From positions 1,922,001-1,986,000 of the forward strand of contig NZ_MWQN01000001.1 of the NCBI RefSeq assembly GCF_002024165.1: 64,000 nucleotides of DNA, given 5' to 3'. Every line of letters begins with the position of its first letter. Positions within the stretch are counted from its first letter, which is position 1. This document shows positions 1-9,710 of the stretch, in pieces. Made by a program: the position numbers and the translations under genes. A model generated the notes under the pieces. The model worked only from the letters and a program-made list of their open reading frames with translations, ran no database searches and was not told the DNA's origin. This stretch comes from Embleya scabrispora (GTDB taxonomy: Bacteria > Actinomycetota > Actinomycetes > Streptomycetales > Streptomycetaceae).

Positions 1-71
1 TGCCAAGCACCGTCCGGCCGACGACACGTGTCCGAGACGGCTCGGCTCGACCCGGAAGGTGTTCACGGTCC

Positions 72-1064
72 ATGGCTGTCACGAATCTGCGGTTCAACCA
101 GGTCCTCCCCGGTCTCGACCGGCAGGAGATGTCCGCCCGCTACCGGGCCACCGTCGAGATGGCGGCCTTCGCGGACAAGAACGGGTTCGACATGATCAGC
201 CTGGAGGAGCACCACGGCGCGGACAACGCCTGGAGCCCGTCACCGCTGAGCACCGCGGGAGCGATATTCGGCGCCACCGAGCGCATCGGCGTGATCGTCT
301 GCGCGCTGCTCGCCCCGCTCTACGACCCGATCCGGCTCGCCGAGGACATCGCCGTCCTGGACAACATCAGCGGCGGCCGGCTCTCCCTGGTCGCGGGCAT
401 CGGCTACCGGCCCGAGGAGTACGCGGCGCTCGGCAAGGAGTGGAAGCGGCGCGGGAAGATCCAGGACGAGGTCCTGGAGACCCTGCTCAAGGCCTGGACC
501 GGCGAGCCGTTCGAATACCGCGGCACCACCGTACGGGTCACCCCGAAGCCGTTCACCGACCCGCACCCGATGGTCATGGTCGGCGGCACCGCGAAGGCCT
601 CCGTGCGCCGCGCGGTCCGGCTGCGCCTGCCGTTCTACGCGGCGGCGCCGATCCCGGAGCTGGAGCGGTACTACTACGAACTCGCCGCGGAGGAGGGCTT
701 CGAGGGCGGCTTCGCGATCCTGCCGCCGGTGAAGACCCGGATGATCTTCTGCACCGAGGACCCGGACAAGGCGTGGGCCGAGTACGGCGAATACTTCCTG
801 CACGAGGCCACCACCTACGCCGGCTGGCAGACTCCCGACATAGCCTCCGTCGTCGAGTCGTCGGCCACCACCGTGGCGGCGCTGCGCGAGGAGGGCATCT
901 ACTGCTGCCTCACCCCCGACGAGTGTGTCGAGATCGGGCAGGTCGGCGGCCTCACCGACGCGCTGATCCTGCACCCGCTGGTCGGCGGCCTGCCGATCGA
1001 CGCGGGCTGGGCCAGCCTGCAGTTGTTCAACGACAAGGTCATGCCGCGCAACGTCCCGGCGTAA
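72..1064 (+). CDS. LLM-class flavin-dependent oxidoreductase
   Basis: 330 aa, resembling bacterial-luciferase-like (FMN or F420-dependent) monooxygenases with a single TIM-barrel domain. An EHH motif lies near residues 45-47, followed by a typical core with GRLSLVAGIGYRPEEY near residues 110-125 and a conserved MVGGTA strand near residue 177. The ATG at 72 is the natural start, with a GGAAGG sequence about 12 bases upstream. The gene is alone on the plus strand and converges on smc, with a strong hairpin between them. Substrate and choice of FMN or F420 cannot be read from the sequence; a cofC gene at 24816 shows that the host makes F420. Confidence 0.85.
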   Translation: MAVTNLRFNQVLPGLDRQEMSARYRATVEMAAFADKNGFDMISLEEHHGADNAWSPSPLSTAGAIFGATERIGVIVCALLAPLYDPIRLAEDIAVLDNISGGRLSLVAGIGYRPEEYAALGKEWKRRGKIQDEVLETLLKAWTGEPFEYRGTTVRVTPKPFTDPHPMVMVGGTAKASVRRAVRLRLPFYAAAPIPELERYYYELAAEEGFEGGFAILPPVKTRMIFCTEDPDKAWAEYGEYFLHEATTYAGWQTPDIASVVESSATTVAALREEGIYCCLTPDECVEIGQVGGLTDALILHPLVGGLPIDAGWASLQLFNDKVMPRNVPA

Positions 1065-1072
1065 CACCCGTA

Positions 1073-1109
1073 CCGAGCGCCGCGCCCCCGCCCGGGGCGC
1101 GGCGCTCGG
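1073..1109. terminator. Bidirectional hairpin between the oxidoreductase gene and smc
   Basis: Perfect 16-bp inverted repeat (arms 1073-1088 and 1094-1109, 5-base loop) in the 52-bp gap between two convergent genes. There is no T-run on either side, which is common for GC-rich actinobacterial terminators. Confidence 0.7.
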
Positions 1110-1116
1110 GCATGTC

Positions 1117-4100
1117 TCAGCGCGCCGCCCCGCTCATCGGCTCGGCGTGCTCCGTCGCCTCCCGCCGATCCTCCTGCCGCAACCGCTGGCTGATCACCGT
1201 CGTCACGCCGTCACCACGCATCGAGACGCCGTAGAGCGCGTCGGCGACCTCCATCGTGCGCTTTTGGTGGGTGATCACGATCAGCTGCGAACTCTCCCGC
1301 AGCTCCGCGAAGATCCCGATCAGCCGCTGGAGATTCATGTCGTCCAGCGCCGCCTCGACCTCGTCCATCACATAGAACGGACTGGGCCGGGCCTTGAAGA
1401 TCGCCACGAGCAGGGCCACCGCGGTCAGCGAACGTTCGCCGCCGGACAGCAGCGACAACCGCTTGACCTTCTTGCCCGGCGGCCGGGCCTCGACCTCGAT
1501 GCCCGTGGTCAGCATGTCCTCCGGATCGGTGAGCACCAACCGCCCCTCGCCGCCGGGGAACAGCCGGGCGAACACCCCCACGAACTCCCGCGCGGTGTCG
1601 TGGAAGGCCGCGGTGAAGACCTGCTCGACCCGCTCGTCCACCTCCTTGACCACGGTCATCAGATCGCGGCGGGTCTTCTTCAGATCCTCCAACTGCTCGG
1701 TCAGGAAGTTGTGCCGCTCCTCCAGCGCGGCGAACTCCTCCAACGCCAGCGGATTCACCTTGCCGAGCTGTACATGCGCCTTCTCCGCCGCGCGCAGCCG
1801 CTTCTCCTGCTCGGCCCGGACGTACGGACGCGGCTGCGCCTCGGGCGCGTCCGGGTCGCGCGACTCGCCCTCGGCCGGCAACGACGCGGGCACGAGTCGG
1901 TCCGGGCCGTACTCGGCGACCAGCCCCTCGGCCTCGATCCCGTGCTCCTCCAACGACCGGGCCTCCAACTGCTCGACCCGCAGCCGCTTCTCCGCCCGCA
2001 GCATCTCGTCCCGGTGCACCGAGTCGGTCAACTTCTCCAACTCGGCGGCGAACTCCCGGGACCGCCCGCGCTCGCGGGCCAGCTCCGCCTCGCACGCGGC
2101 CCGGGCCGCCTCCGCCGCCTCACGCTCACCGCCGGCCCGCGCCAGCGACGCCTCCACGTGCCGCAGCAGCGCCTCCGCCCCCACGAGCACCGCCCGCGCG
2201 ATCCGCGCCTCCACCGCCAACCGCTCGCGGCGCCGCGCGGCCGCCGCGCGCGCCTCCCGCTCCGCCCGCGCGCCCCGGTCCAGCGCGTCGGCCCGACCCG
2301 CGAGCGAGCGCACCCGCTCCTCGTGGGTGCGTACCGCCAACCGGGCCTCCATCTCGGCCTGCCGCGCGCCGCTCGCCGCGCCCGCGAGCCGATCGCGCTC
2401 GGCGGTGTCCGGCTCCTCGTCGCCCTCGGCCGCGTTGTACTCCTCGGCACTCTCCAGGCGGGCCGCCAACTCCTCGGCCTTCGCCTCCTCCTGCTCCCGC
2501 GCCGCCTCGGCCGTGGCCACCGCGCCCGCCAACCGCTCGGCCTCACCCGCCGCCGCCCGGGCCTGGCCGCCGAGCCGACCCAACTGCTGCGCGGCCGCGG
2601 CCGCCCGGCGCTCCGCCTCGCGCCGCTCCGCCCGGGCCCGCTCGACCGCCGCCGCGGCCTCCCGCCGGCCCGCCACCGCGTCGGCCAGCGCGTCCTTCGC
2701 CGCGGCGCACCCGCGGGTCAACACGTCCAGCCGCGCGACCGCCTCGTCCACTGCGGCCTGTACCTCCAGCAGGCTCGGCGCACCCGCCGACCCGCCGTAC
2801 GCGAAGCCCTCGCCGACCAGATCCCCGTCCCGGGTCACCGCCCGCACCCCGGGCACCGCCCGGACCAGGTCCGCCGCTGCGCCGAGGTCGTCGACCACCG
2901 CGACCCGATCGAGCAGCGCGGCCAGCGCCCCGCGCAACGCCTCGGGTACGACCACCAGCCGCGTCGCGTACACCGCGCCCGCCGGCAGCGCGGGCCACCC
3001 CTCCGGCCCGGCGACCGCCGACCCCTCCACAGCGGCCCCGGCGAGCACCAGCGCCGCCCGCCCCGCGTCGTCCTTGCGCAGCAGCCGCAACGCGTCCACG
3101 GCCGGCTCCACGCCGTCCACCGCGATCGCCTCCGAGGCCGCCCCCAGGGCCGCCGCCACCGCCTGCTCGGCGCCGTGCTCCACGGTGATCAGCGCGGCCA
3201 CCGTGCCGAGCACGCCGGACAGGCGGTCACCGGCCGCGAGCAGCGCACCGCTGCCGTCCCGGCGTCGCAGCGCCGGCTCCAACGCCTCCTTGCGCGCGGT
3301 CACCGCCGACCGCTCCCGCTCCACCGCCTGCTCCGCGTCACGCGCCTCGGCCAACGCCTCCTCCGCGGCGACCAGCGCCTCCTCGGCGGCCGCCAACCGG
3401 GCCTCGATCGCCGCGAGCCCGGACCCGCCGTCACCGTCCTCGGGCGAACCCTCGACCCCGAGCCGCAGCTCCTCGTACTCCTCGCGCGCCGCGACCGCCC
3501 GCTCCCGCGCCTCGTCCCGGGCGCCGGCCAGCCGACCGATCTCGGCCTCCGCGGCGGCCACCCGGCTGCGCGCGGCGCCGACCTGTCCGACCAGCCGGGC
3601 CAGTCCCTCCCGGCGGTCCGCGAGCGCCCGGGCCACCACCTTGAGCCGGCCCTCCTCGGCGACCAGGGCCCGCTCCAACGCGCCGCGCCGCTCCACCGTC
3701 TCGGCGAGTTCGACCTGCGCCGACTCCAGCGCGGCGGCCAACTCCGCCTCCTGCTCGCGGATGCGCGCGGCCTCGCGCTCCATGTCCTCCGGGTCGCGCC
3801 CCCGCCGCTCGTCGGCCGGCGCCGCGCTCGCGTGCCGCAGCCGCTGGCCCGCCAGGCCCGCCGTCCCGCGCACCCGTTCGGCCAGCGCGGACAGCGTGTA
3901 CCAGGTCTCCTGGGCCCGAGCCAGGCGCGGCGCCATCGCCCGCACCTCGGCGTCCAATTCGGCCTCCCGGGCCTGGACCACGCCCAACTCGCGCTCGACC
4001 ACCGTGCGCCGCTCGCGCAGCACCGTCTCGTCGGCGACCTCCTCGGCCAGCGCGCGCCGCAGTCCCACCAGGTCGTCGGCGAGCAGCCGCAGCCGCGCGT

Positions 4101-4770
4101 CCCGCAGGTCGGCCTGGATCGCCGCCGCCCGCCGCGCCACCTGGGCCTGCCGGCCGAGCGGCTTGAGCTGCCTGCGCAGCTCGCCCGTCAGGTCCTGGAC
4201 CCGGTTCAGGTTGGCCTGCATCGCGTCCAGCTTGCGCAGCGCCTTCTCCTTGCGCTTGCGATGCTTGAGAACGCCCGCGGCCTCCTCGATGAACGCGCGT
4301 CGCCCGGTGGGGTCGGCCTGCAACACGGAGTCGAGCCGACCCTGGCCGACGATCACGTGCATCTCCCGACCGATCCCGGAGTCGGAGAGCAGCTCCTGGA
4401 TGTCGAGCAGCCGACAGGTGCTGCCGTTGATCTCGTACTCGGAGCCGCCGTTGCGGAACATCCGCCGGGTGATGGTGACTTCGGCGTAGTCGATGGGCAG
4501 CGCGCCGTCGGTGTTGTCGATGGTCAGGCTCACCTCGGCCCGCCCGAGCGGCGGCCGGCCGGCGGTGCCGGCGAAGATGACGTCCTCCATCTTGCCGCCG
4601 CGCAGCGTCTTGGCGCCCTGCTCCCCCATCACCCACGACAGCGCGTCGACCACGTTCGACTTGCCGGAGCCGTTGGGCCCGACCACGCACGTGATGCCGG
4701 GCTCGAAGCGCAGCGTCGTCGCCGACGCGAAGGACTTGAAGCCACGCAGGGTCAGACTCTTGAGGTGCAC
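1117..4770 (-). CDS. smc: Chromosome segregation protein SMC
   Basis: 1217 aa. Walker A GPNGSGKS is at residues 31-38. Two long Ala/Glu/Arg-rich coiled-coil arms flank a hinge at roughly residues 510-660. The C-terminal head carries the ABC signature LLSGGER near residue 1107 and Walker B FYVMDEVEAALDD near 1130. This is the SMC ATPase that forms condensin with ScpA/ScpB and organises the chromosome; the kleisin genes are not in this window. Length is close to the family norm of about 1190 aa. The ATG at 4770 begins directly with the conserved MHLKSLTLRGFKSF head strand, so the start is secure. Confidence 0.97.
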   Translation of the reverse strand: MHLKSLTLRGFKSFASATTLRFEPGITCVVGPNGSGKSNVVDALSWVMGEQGAKTLRGGKMEDVIFAGTAGRPPLGRAEVSLTIDNTDGALPIDYAEVTITRRMFRNGGSEYEINGSTCRLLDIQELLSDSGIGREMHVIVGQGRLDSVLQADPTGRRAFIEEAAGVLKHRKRKEKALRKLDAMQANLNRVQDLTGELRRQLKPLGRQAQVARRAAAIQADLRDARLRLLADDLVGLRRALAEEVADETVLRERRTVVERELGVVQAREAELDAEVRAMAPRLARAQETWYTLSALAERVRGTAGLAGQRLRHASAAPADERRGRDPEDMEREAARIREQEAELAAALESAQVELAETVERRGALERALVAEEGRLKVVARALADRREGLARLVGQVGAARSRVAAAEAEIGRLAGARDEARERAVAAREEYEELRLGVEGSPEDGDGGSGLAAIEARLAAAEEALVAAEEALAEARDAEQAVERERSAVTARKEALEPALRRRDGSGALLAAGDRLSGVLGTVAALITVEHGAEQAVAAALGAASEAIAVDGVEPAVDALRLLRKDDAGRAALVLAGAAVEGSAVAGPEGWPALPAGAVYATRLVVVPEALRGALAALLDRVAVVDDLGAAADLVRAVPGVRAVTRDGDLVGEGFAYGGSAGAPSLLEVQAAVDEAVARLDVLTRGCAAAKDALADAVAGRREAAAAVERARAERREAERRAAAAAQQLGRLGGQARAAAGEAERLAGAVATAEAAREQEEAKAEELAARLESAEEYNAAEGDEEPDTAERDRLAGAASGARQAEMEARLAVRTHEERVRSLAGRADALDRGARAEREARAAAARRRERLAVEARIARAVLVGAEALLRHVEASLARAGGEREAAEAARAACEAELARERGRSREFAAELEKLTDSVHRDEMLRAEKRLRVEQLEARSLEEHGIEAEGLVAEYGPDRLVPASLPAEGESRDPDAPEAQPRPYVRAEQEKRLRAAEKAHVQLGKVNPLALEEFAALEERHNFLTEQLEDLKKTRRDLMTVVKEVDERVEQVFTAAFHDTAREFVGVFARLFPGGEGRLVLTDPEDMLTTGIEVEARPPGKKVKRLSLLSGGERSLTAVALLVAIFKARPSPFYVMDEVEAALDDMNLQRLIGIFAELRESSQLIVITHQKRTMEVADALYGVSMRGDGVTTVISQRLRQEDRREATEHAEPMSGAAR

Positions 4771-5036
4771 GCGACGAAAGGGTAGTCGGCGGTGCCCACA
4801 CGATTGCCGCGCTCCGTCGACGGGACGGCGTGTCGAGTGCCCCGGATGGGGGTATCAAACGCTGGAAGCGAGCGGGTGGGCGGGCAAGGGGGATCGGCGG
4901 GGAAAACACCGGGGCGGTTGGCGAAAACACCGGGCGCGCGGATCGGCGGGCGCGCCGCACACGGGTCGCGCGGGGACCGAAGGAACAGGGAACGGGGTCG
5001 GAAACGACTGGGAAACGACAGACCCGGAAACGACAA
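4771..5036. other. Intergenic region upstream of smc
   Basis: No gene was seen. It holds a short direct repeat GAAAACACCGGG at 4902-4913 and 4923-4934, and the smc promoter region. The downstream neighbour has its own terminator at 5037-5058, so smc probably has its own promoter here. Confidence 0.4.
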
Positions 5037-5058
5037 AGGGACGCCTGAAGGCGTCCCT
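5037..5058 (-). terminator. Rho-independent terminator of the 68-aa gene
   Basis: Inverted repeat AGGGACGCCT/AGGCGTCCCT with a minimal loop, followed on the minus strand by TTTGTCGTTTCC. It lies 35 bases after the stop of the 68-aa gene. Confidence 0.7.
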
Positions 5059-5092
5059 GGTTATCGCTTACGGACCTACGCTCGCGTCAGCC

Positions 5093-5299
5093 CTATGCTC
5101 GCGACAGCGCGGGTTCCGCCGCGGAGACGTCGAAGCCGGCAAGCAGCTCGTCCGAAGCGGCGGCGTTGAGCGCGTCGTTACGCTCCTGGGCACGGACAAG
5201 TTCCGTTTCCAGGTCACGAACACGCTGCTGGAGCCGTCGATTCTCGGCGAGCAGTCGGGGATCGGGGCCACCGACGTAACCGAGAAGCGCCTTCGCCAT
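5093..5299 (-). CDS. Small conserved actinobacterial coiled-coil protein (unknown function)
   Basis: 68 aa, starting MAKALLGYVGG. Residues about 14-45 form a leucine/charge-patterned helix (LLAENRRLQQRVRDLETELV), a probable short coiled coil, followed by an acidic/Ala-rich tail. The ATG at 5299 is chosen because GGAGG lies 8 bases upstream; the in-frame GTG at 5314 overlaps that ribosome binding site. Small proteins of this kind are common in streptomycetes and no function is known to me. It is transcribed toward smc but is separated from it by a terminator. Confidence 0.85.
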   Translation of the reverse strand: MAKALLGYVGGPDPRLLAENRRLQQRVRDLETELVRAQERNDALNAAASDELLAGFDVSAAEPALSRA

Positions 5300-5648
5300 G
5301 AGAGGGTCCTCCACGCTGAAAATGAATGACCACGCAGATTCGCGGGTCTAAATGTGGCACCCGGCCGCAAGGCTCCTGATAGGGTGCGCGGGCTTCCAGC
5401 GTCGCACCAAAAGCGCAGGAGGTCAATATCATAACGGCACGATAACGGGACCTTCACCCGTTCAACGCGGTTTTCGCGGACCGGGGCGACGGTCGTCGTG
5501 CTGGGTGTACGAGATCATCTTTCGACGTCGGCGTCAAGAAGATTCCGGTTGTCCGCCAACTCCGGACAGCCGTGCCCTAGAGTCACACCGGCACCACACC
5601 CGTTCGGGTGAATCGACATCCCCCTGCCGGAAGGTGACGCGACCCTCC
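5300..5648. other. Divergent promoter region, no gene
   Basis: 349 bp between the 68-aa gene and the CAP-domain gene. It should contain both promoters. It includes an AT-richer patch at about 5405-5450 and a short CACCCGttCGGGTG palindrome near 5598-5611. No open frame with a credible ribosome binding site was found. Confidence 0.4.
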
Positions 5649-6485
5649 ATGGCCCGGCACAGTCGCACTCCGACGTCGGAACGCCCGCATCGACGACGCG
5701 CGAAGTCGCGACGGCGACGACTCGCCCCCCTGCTCGCCCTGTTGGCCGTACTCGCCGTGGGCGGCACGGTGGCCGGCATGGTCGTCTCGGAGCACGCCGG
5801 CGAGTCATCCGCCCGGCATGCGAGCGGTCCCGACGGCGACCGGGCCGGCCGGCCCTTCGACGGCTCGGGGCCGGCCGGCGCCGCCGCGGCCGACCGCACC
5901 GGCGACGAGGCGTCCCGCAGCCTGCTGCCGGGCGCGGCGACCACCGGCCGCACCGCCCTGCCGGATCCCGGCGCCGGCACCACGCCCGCCACGACCGCGC
6001 CGCCGAGCACCCCGAGCACCGCCGGCACCGGTACCGGCACGCCGAGCCCGAGCACCCCGCCGCCGAGCAAGCCCGCGGCGACGCCGTCCACGAGCGCGCC
6101 GAAACTGCCGAGCGACCCCGAGGAGCGGGTGCTCGCGCTGGTCAACGACGAGCGGGCGAGCGCGGGCTGCGGCCCCGTCAAAAACGACGCGAAGCTGGTC
6201 GCGCTGGCCCGCGCGCACAGCGCCGACATGGCCGCCCGCGACTACTTCGACCACAACACACCCGACGGGCAGACCCCGTGGGACCGGGCCGAGAAGGCCG
6301 GCGTGACCTACCTGGGCGCGGAGAACATCGCGCGCGGCCAAAAGACCGCCGACGCGGTGATGCGCGCCTGGATGAACAGCCCGGGCCACCGCCGCAACAT
6401 CCTCGACTGCTCGCTCACCAAACTCGGCGTCGGCATCCACGAGGGCACCGGCGGCCCGTGGTGGACCCAGGAATTCGGCCGCTGA
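5649..6485 (+). CDS. Exported CAP-domain (SCP/PR1-like) protein
   Basis: 278 aa. A strongly basic N-terminus (RRRAKSRRRR) is followed by a hydrophobic segment at about residues 25-45, acting as signal anchor or signal peptide. Next comes a Pro/Thr/Ser/Gly-rich linker to about residue 155 and a C-terminal CAP domain with HSADMAARDYFDH, GAENIARG and WMNSPGHRRNILD motifs. CAP proteins are extracytoplasmic with diverse and mostly unresolved roles; the linker suggests a cell-wall-spanning tether. The ATG at 5649 has GGAAGGTG about 12 bases upstream; an in-frame GTG at 5634 overlaps that site and is less likely. Convergent with the 200-aa gene that follows. Confidence 0.88.
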   Translation: MARHSRTPTSERPHRRRAKSRRRRLAPLLALLAVLAVGGTVAGMVVSEHAGESSARHASGPDGDRAGRPFDGSGPAGAAAADRTGDEASRSLLPGAATTGRTALPDPGAGTTPATTAPPSTPSTAGTGTGTPSPSTPPPSKPAATPSTSAPKLPSDPEERVLALVNDERASAGCGPVKNDAKLVALARAHSADMAARDYFDHNTPDGQTPWDRAEKAGVTYLGAENIARGQKTADAVMRAWMNSPGHRRNILDCSLTKLGVGIHEGTGGPWWTQEFGR

Positions 6486-6519
6486 CCCGCTCCACCCGCC
6501 CCGACACCGCGGGCCCGGG

Positions 6520-7122
6520 TCAGCAGGGGCCGACCCCGAGTCGATCCGCCAGCAGGCCGAACACGCGCAGCCCCGACTCGCCCTGGTTGCGCGCGAGCAC
6601 CCCCTCGATCGCGGGCCGGGTGGTGGGCCGGCCCGCCGCCCGGGCCCAGCGCACCGCCGCCGCGGCCACCTTCGGCCGGGCCCGAGTGAGCACCTCGGCC
6701 ACCTCGTCGCGCAGTTCGGCGTAACGCGCCGGCCGGAGCAGGTCGCCGTCGCGGTCGAAGACGTCGTCGCCGGTGCGCGCCGCCTCCAGTTCGAGCCGAC
6801 TCATCGCCAGATGCGCCGCCGCCTCGCCGGGGTTGAGCCAGGCCTCCCACTCCCCGGCCTCGCTCACCCCCTGGACGTGCGCCACGTGCGTCTCGAACAC
6901 CCAGCACACCAGCACCGGCGAGTCGGCCTTGGCCGCCAGCGCGGCGACCCACGGCCGCTCGAACGCGAAGGGGTCGTCGTCGTGCCGCACATGCGTCGCG
7001 GTCCAGCCGTCCGGCGACTCCCACATCGTTCGGGCCGGGTGCGCCGCGGCGTCCACGTACGGCGCGAACTCGGACAACGGTCGTGCCCCACGCACGACGA
7101 CGATGTCCCCGTTGAATCCCAT
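6520..7122 (-). CDS. Conserved hypothetical protein next to mutM
   Basis: 200 aa beginning MGFNGDIVVVRGARPLSEF. No recognised domain. The sequence is a mixed alpha/beta soluble protein with many Trp residues and an Ala-rich helical C-terminal half, and no signal or membrane segment. The start is the ATG at 7122 with GGGAG about 6 bases upstream. It begins only 23 bp after the mutM stop, so it is probably co-transcribed with mutM, and a linked gene at this place is familiar from other streptomycetes. Function unknown. Confidence 0.8.
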   Translation of the reverse strand: MGFNGDIVVVRGARPLSEFAPYVDAAAHPARTMWESPDGWTATHVRHDDDPFAFERPWVAALAAKADSPVLVCWVFETHVAHVQGVSEAGEWEAWLNPGEAAAHLAMSRLELEAARTGDDVFDRDGDLLRPARYAELRDEVAEVLTRARPKVAAAAVRWARAAGRPTTRPAIEGVLARNQGESGLRVFGLLADRLGVGPC

Positions 7123-7145
7123 GACACGCTCCCTGACTACCGTGC

Positions 7146-8024
7146 CTACGCCCCGACCGTCGCCCTGCGTGGCGTGCGCTGACAGGACGGACAGAAGTAA
7201 CTGCTGCGATTCATGAACGAGATGCGCCGGATGGGCGTCGCGCACCGGTTGCACGGCTCGCCCTCGCGGCCGTAGGCGTCCAGGCCGCGGGAGAAGTAGC
7301 CGCTCTCCCCGTTCACGTTGACGTACAGGCTGTCGAACGAGGTGCCGCCCGCCGCGAGCGCGTCGTTCATCACGTCGCGGGCCGAGGCGAGCAGCAGTGT
7401 GGTCTGCGCGAGGGTCAACCGTCCGGTCGGCCGCGCGCCGTGCAGTCGGCTGCGCCACAGCGCCTCGTCGGCGTAGATGTTGCCGATGCCGCTGACCAGC
7501 GACTGGTCCAGGAGCGCGCGCTTGACCTCGGTGTTGCGCCGACGCAGCGCGGCGTGGAAGAGCGTGTCGTCGAACAGCGGATCGAGCGGGTCGCGCGCGA
7601 TGTGCGCCATCGAGGGCGGCAGTTCGGCGCCGCCGCGCTCGACCGCGAGCCCGCCGAACGTACGCTGGTCGACGAAGCGCAACTCGCGGCCGCCGTCGGT
7701 GAAGCCGAAGCGCACGTGCAGGTGTTTCTCCCGGGGGGCCTCGGCCGGTTGCACGAGGAGTTGCCCGCTCATCCCCAGGTGCGCGAGCAGCGCGTCCTCG
7801 GGTTCGTCGGCGCCGGGCGCCACCAGCGGCAACCACAGATACTTGCCGCGGCGGCGCGCGGCGTGCACGCGGGTGCCGACGAGCGCGTCGGCGAAGTCCG
7901 CCGAACCCGCGAGATGGCGGCGGATCGCCCGCTCGTGGGTGACCTCGACACGCGCGATGGTGCGGCCCACCACCCACGTCTCCAGTCCGCGACGGACGAC
8001 CTCGACCTCGGGCAGTTCGGGCAC
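7146..8024 (-). CDS. mutM: Formamidopyrimidine-DNA glycosylase
   Basis: 292 aa. It has the N-terminal MPELPEVE motif, where Pro2 is the catalytic nucleophile and Glu3 the acid in this family, a conserved Lys in RRRGKYLWL near residue 57, and a C-terminal zinc finger (CNRC...CPSC near residues 255-285). It removes 8-oxoguanine and related oxidised purines and nicks the AP site. GTG start at 8024 with GGGGGAG 8 bases upstream. Followed closely by the 200-aa gene; separated from rnc by 160 bp containing a large inverted repeat. Confidence 0.96.
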   Translation of the reverse strand: MPELPEVEVVRRGLETWVVGRTIARVEVTHERAIRRHLAGSADFADALVGTRVHAARRRGKYLWLPLVAPGADEPEDALLAHLGMSGQLLVQPAEAPREKHLHVRFGFTDGGRELRFVDQRTFGGLAVERGGAELPPSMAHIARDPLDPLFDDTLFHAALRRRNTEVKRALLDQSLVSGIGNIYADEALWRSRLHGARPTGRLTLAQTTLLLASARDVMNDALAAGGTSFDSLYVNVNGESGYFSRGLDAYGREGEPCNRCATPIRRISFMNRSSYFCPSCQRTPRRATVGA

Positions 8025-8095
8025 GTGGGCACTCCCCCTGGAGACGGCGCGACTGAGGAAGCCGGACCCGGCGGGGCCGGGTTCGGGAATGCGAA

Positions 8096-8175
8096 AATGC
8101 CTGCCGGTAGGTGAGGTCGTGCCGGGCGACCACGGAGGTCGTCGACCGGTTCGAACTTACCTATCGGCAGGCATT
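8096..8175. repeat. Long inverted repeat between rnc and mutM
   Basis: Arms of 17 bases (8096-8112 and 8159-8175; 16 of 17 pair, one G-T) enclose 46 bases that also contain shorter self-complementary segments. In mRNA this would be an extended stem in the rnc-mutM spacer, either a processing site or a terminator. Confidence 0.65.
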
Positions 8176-8185
8176 GGCTCGGAGA

Positions 8186-8926
8186 CTAGGCGGTGGCCGG
8201 CGCGGTGCCGGAACCGTCTCCGTACTTGGCGCGGATCGAGTGCCAAGCGCTTTCGGCGGCCTGCTGCTCCGCCTCCTTCTTGCTCCGTCCGACGCCGGTG
8301 CCGTAATCGACACCCGCGACCCGGGCCAGGGCCGTGAAGGTCTTCTCGTGGTCGGGGCCGGTCTCGGAGACCACGTATTCGGGGACTCCGATGCCCGCCG
8401 CGGCGGTCTGCTCCTGGAGGCTGGTCTTCCAGTCCAGGCCCGCGCCGAGGTTCGCCGACTGCTCGATCAGCGGATCGAACAACCGGTGGATCAGCTCGGT
8501 CGCCGCGTCCAGGCCCTGGTCCAGGTACACCGCGCCGAGGATCGCCTCGAGCGTGTCGGCCAGGATCGAGGACTTGTCCCGCCCGCCGGTCCCCACTTCA
8601 CCGCGGCCGAGCCGGATGAAGGCGCCCAGGTCCAGTCGCCGACTGACGCCCGCGAGGGCGCGCGAGTTGACGACCGCGGCCCGCAGCTTCGCGAGCTGGC
8701 CCTCGGGCAGGTCGGGGTGCCTGCGGTAGAGCGTGTCGGTGACGACGAGGCCGAGCACCGAGTCGCCCAGGAACTCCAGGCGCTCGTTGGTCGGCAGCCC
8801 GCCGTGTTCGTACGCGTACGAACGATGGGTGAGGGCGCGTTCCAGAAGGGCGGCGTCGAGCGACCAGCCCAGCCGCCCTTCCAGATCCGCGTATTGCGCG
8901 AGTGATTCCGTCACCGGAACTACCAC
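8186..8926 (-). CDS. rnc: Ribonuclease III
   Basis: About 246 aa. The RNase III signature [12 protein letters not shown] is at about residues 45-57, with the second acidic cluster [15 protein letters not shown], then a C-terminal double-stranded RNA-binding domain ([10 protein letters not shown] ... [18 protein letters not shown]). It processes rRNA and structured mRNAs; in S. coelicolor the homologue (AbsB) also affects antibiotic production. The start is uncertain: GTG at 8926 (8 bp after the rpmF stop) or GTG at 8914 are both plausible. The tight rpmF-rnc spacing argues for one operon. Confidence 0.95.
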   Translation of the reverse strand: MVVPVTESLAQYADLEGRLGWSLDAALLERALTHRSYAYEHGGLPTNERLEFLGDSVLGLVVTDTLYRRHPDLPEGQLAKLRAAVVNSRALAGVSRRLDLGAFIRLGRGEVGTGGRDKSSILADTLEAILGAVYLDQGLDAATELIHRLFDPLIEQSANLGAGLDWKTSLQEQTAAAGIGVPEYVVSETGPDHEKTFTALARVAGVDYGTGVGRSKKEAEQQAAESAWHSIRAKYGDGSGTAPATA

Positions 8927-8934
8927 CGGCCTGA

Positions 8935-9108
8935 TCAGACGTCGAGGACCTGGCGGCGGTTGTAGGTGCCGCAGCTCGGGCACGCGATGTGCGACAGCTT
9001 GGGCTCACGGCAGCGCTCGCAGGTCACCAGGTTGGCGGCAGTGGCCTTCCACTGGCTCCGGCGGTGCCGGGTGTTGCTGCGCGACATCTTCCGCTTCGGA
9101 ACAGCCAC
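8935..9108 (-). CDS. rpmF: 50S ribosomal protein L32
   Basis: 57 aa, [20 protein letters not shown]..., with four zinc-ligand cysteines (C30, C33, C43, C46), the zinc-binding form of L32. GTG start at 9108 with GGAGAAG about 6 bases upstream. It sits 2 bp after the DUF177 gene, the common DUF177-rpmF arrangement, and just before rnc. Confidence 0.97.
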   Translation of the reverse strand: MAVPKRKMSRSNTRHRRSQWKATAANLVTCERCREPKLSHIACPSCGTYNRRQVLDV

Positions 9109-9110
9109 GG

Positions 9111-9710
9111 CTACTTCTCCTGGTTCTCGTCGGCGCCGGAGGCGCCGTCAACGTCGGCTTCGGCGGAAGGTCCGTCGAAGATGCTGGTCAGCTTCGCCCA
9201 CCGGGGGTCGGCGAGCTCGTGACTGTGGTCGGGGTCCTCCGCGAGCAGCGCTCCGCATTCGGAGCACAGGCCCGGGCAATCCTCCCGGCACAGCGGCGAG
9301 AGCGGCAGTGCGAGCACCGTCGCGTCCCGCAGTACCGGCTCCAGGTCGAACAGGTCGTCCTGAAGCCGGAGGGCGTCCTCGTCGGCGTCCGTGTCCGGGT
9401 AGACGTACAGCTCCTGGAAACGCACCGTGAGCTCGCGCTCGAGCGGTTCCAGGCACCGGACGCACTCACCGGTCAGCGGCACCTGTGCGACGCCGGTGAC
9501 CAGCACACCCTCCATGACCGCTTCCAGCCGGACACCCAGCCGGATCGGGACACCTTCGGGAGCGCCGATCACATCCGCCACACCCATGTCCACCGGGGCC
9601 GGCACGGTGCGGGACACCTTCAGCATGGATCCAGGCCGGCGCCCCAGCTCGCGTGTGTCGACGACGAGCGGTTTGCGGTGATCCAAGCGGTCCAGGGTGT
9701 TCCACCTCAT
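9111..9710 (-). CDS. YceD/DUF177 family protein
   Basis: 199 aa with the family core [17 protein letters not shown], a CVRC pair near residues 87-90 and a Cys-rich [12 protein letters not shown] motif near 145-156, then an acidic tail. The family is nearly always upstream of rpmF and has been linked to 23S rRNA accumulation in other organisms; the exact activity is unknown. ATG at 9710 with GGGAGG 9 bases upstream. Confidence 0.92.
   Translation of the reverse strand: MRWNTLDRLDHRKPLVVDTRELGRRPGSMLKVSRTVPAPVDMGVADVIGAPEGVPIRLGVRLEAVMEGVLVTGVAQVPLTGECVRCLEPLERELTVRFQELYVYPDTDADEDALRLQDDLFDLEPVLRDATVLALPLSPLCREDCPGLCSECGALLAEDPDHSHELADPRWAKLTSIFDGPSAEADVDGASGADENQEK

Noticed and set aside
1147-4785. 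1212-codon open frame on the plus strand opposite smc
   Set aside because: Antisense shadow caused by high GC and codon bias; smc on the other strand has all conserved motifs and the shadow product is Arg/Leu/Pro noise.
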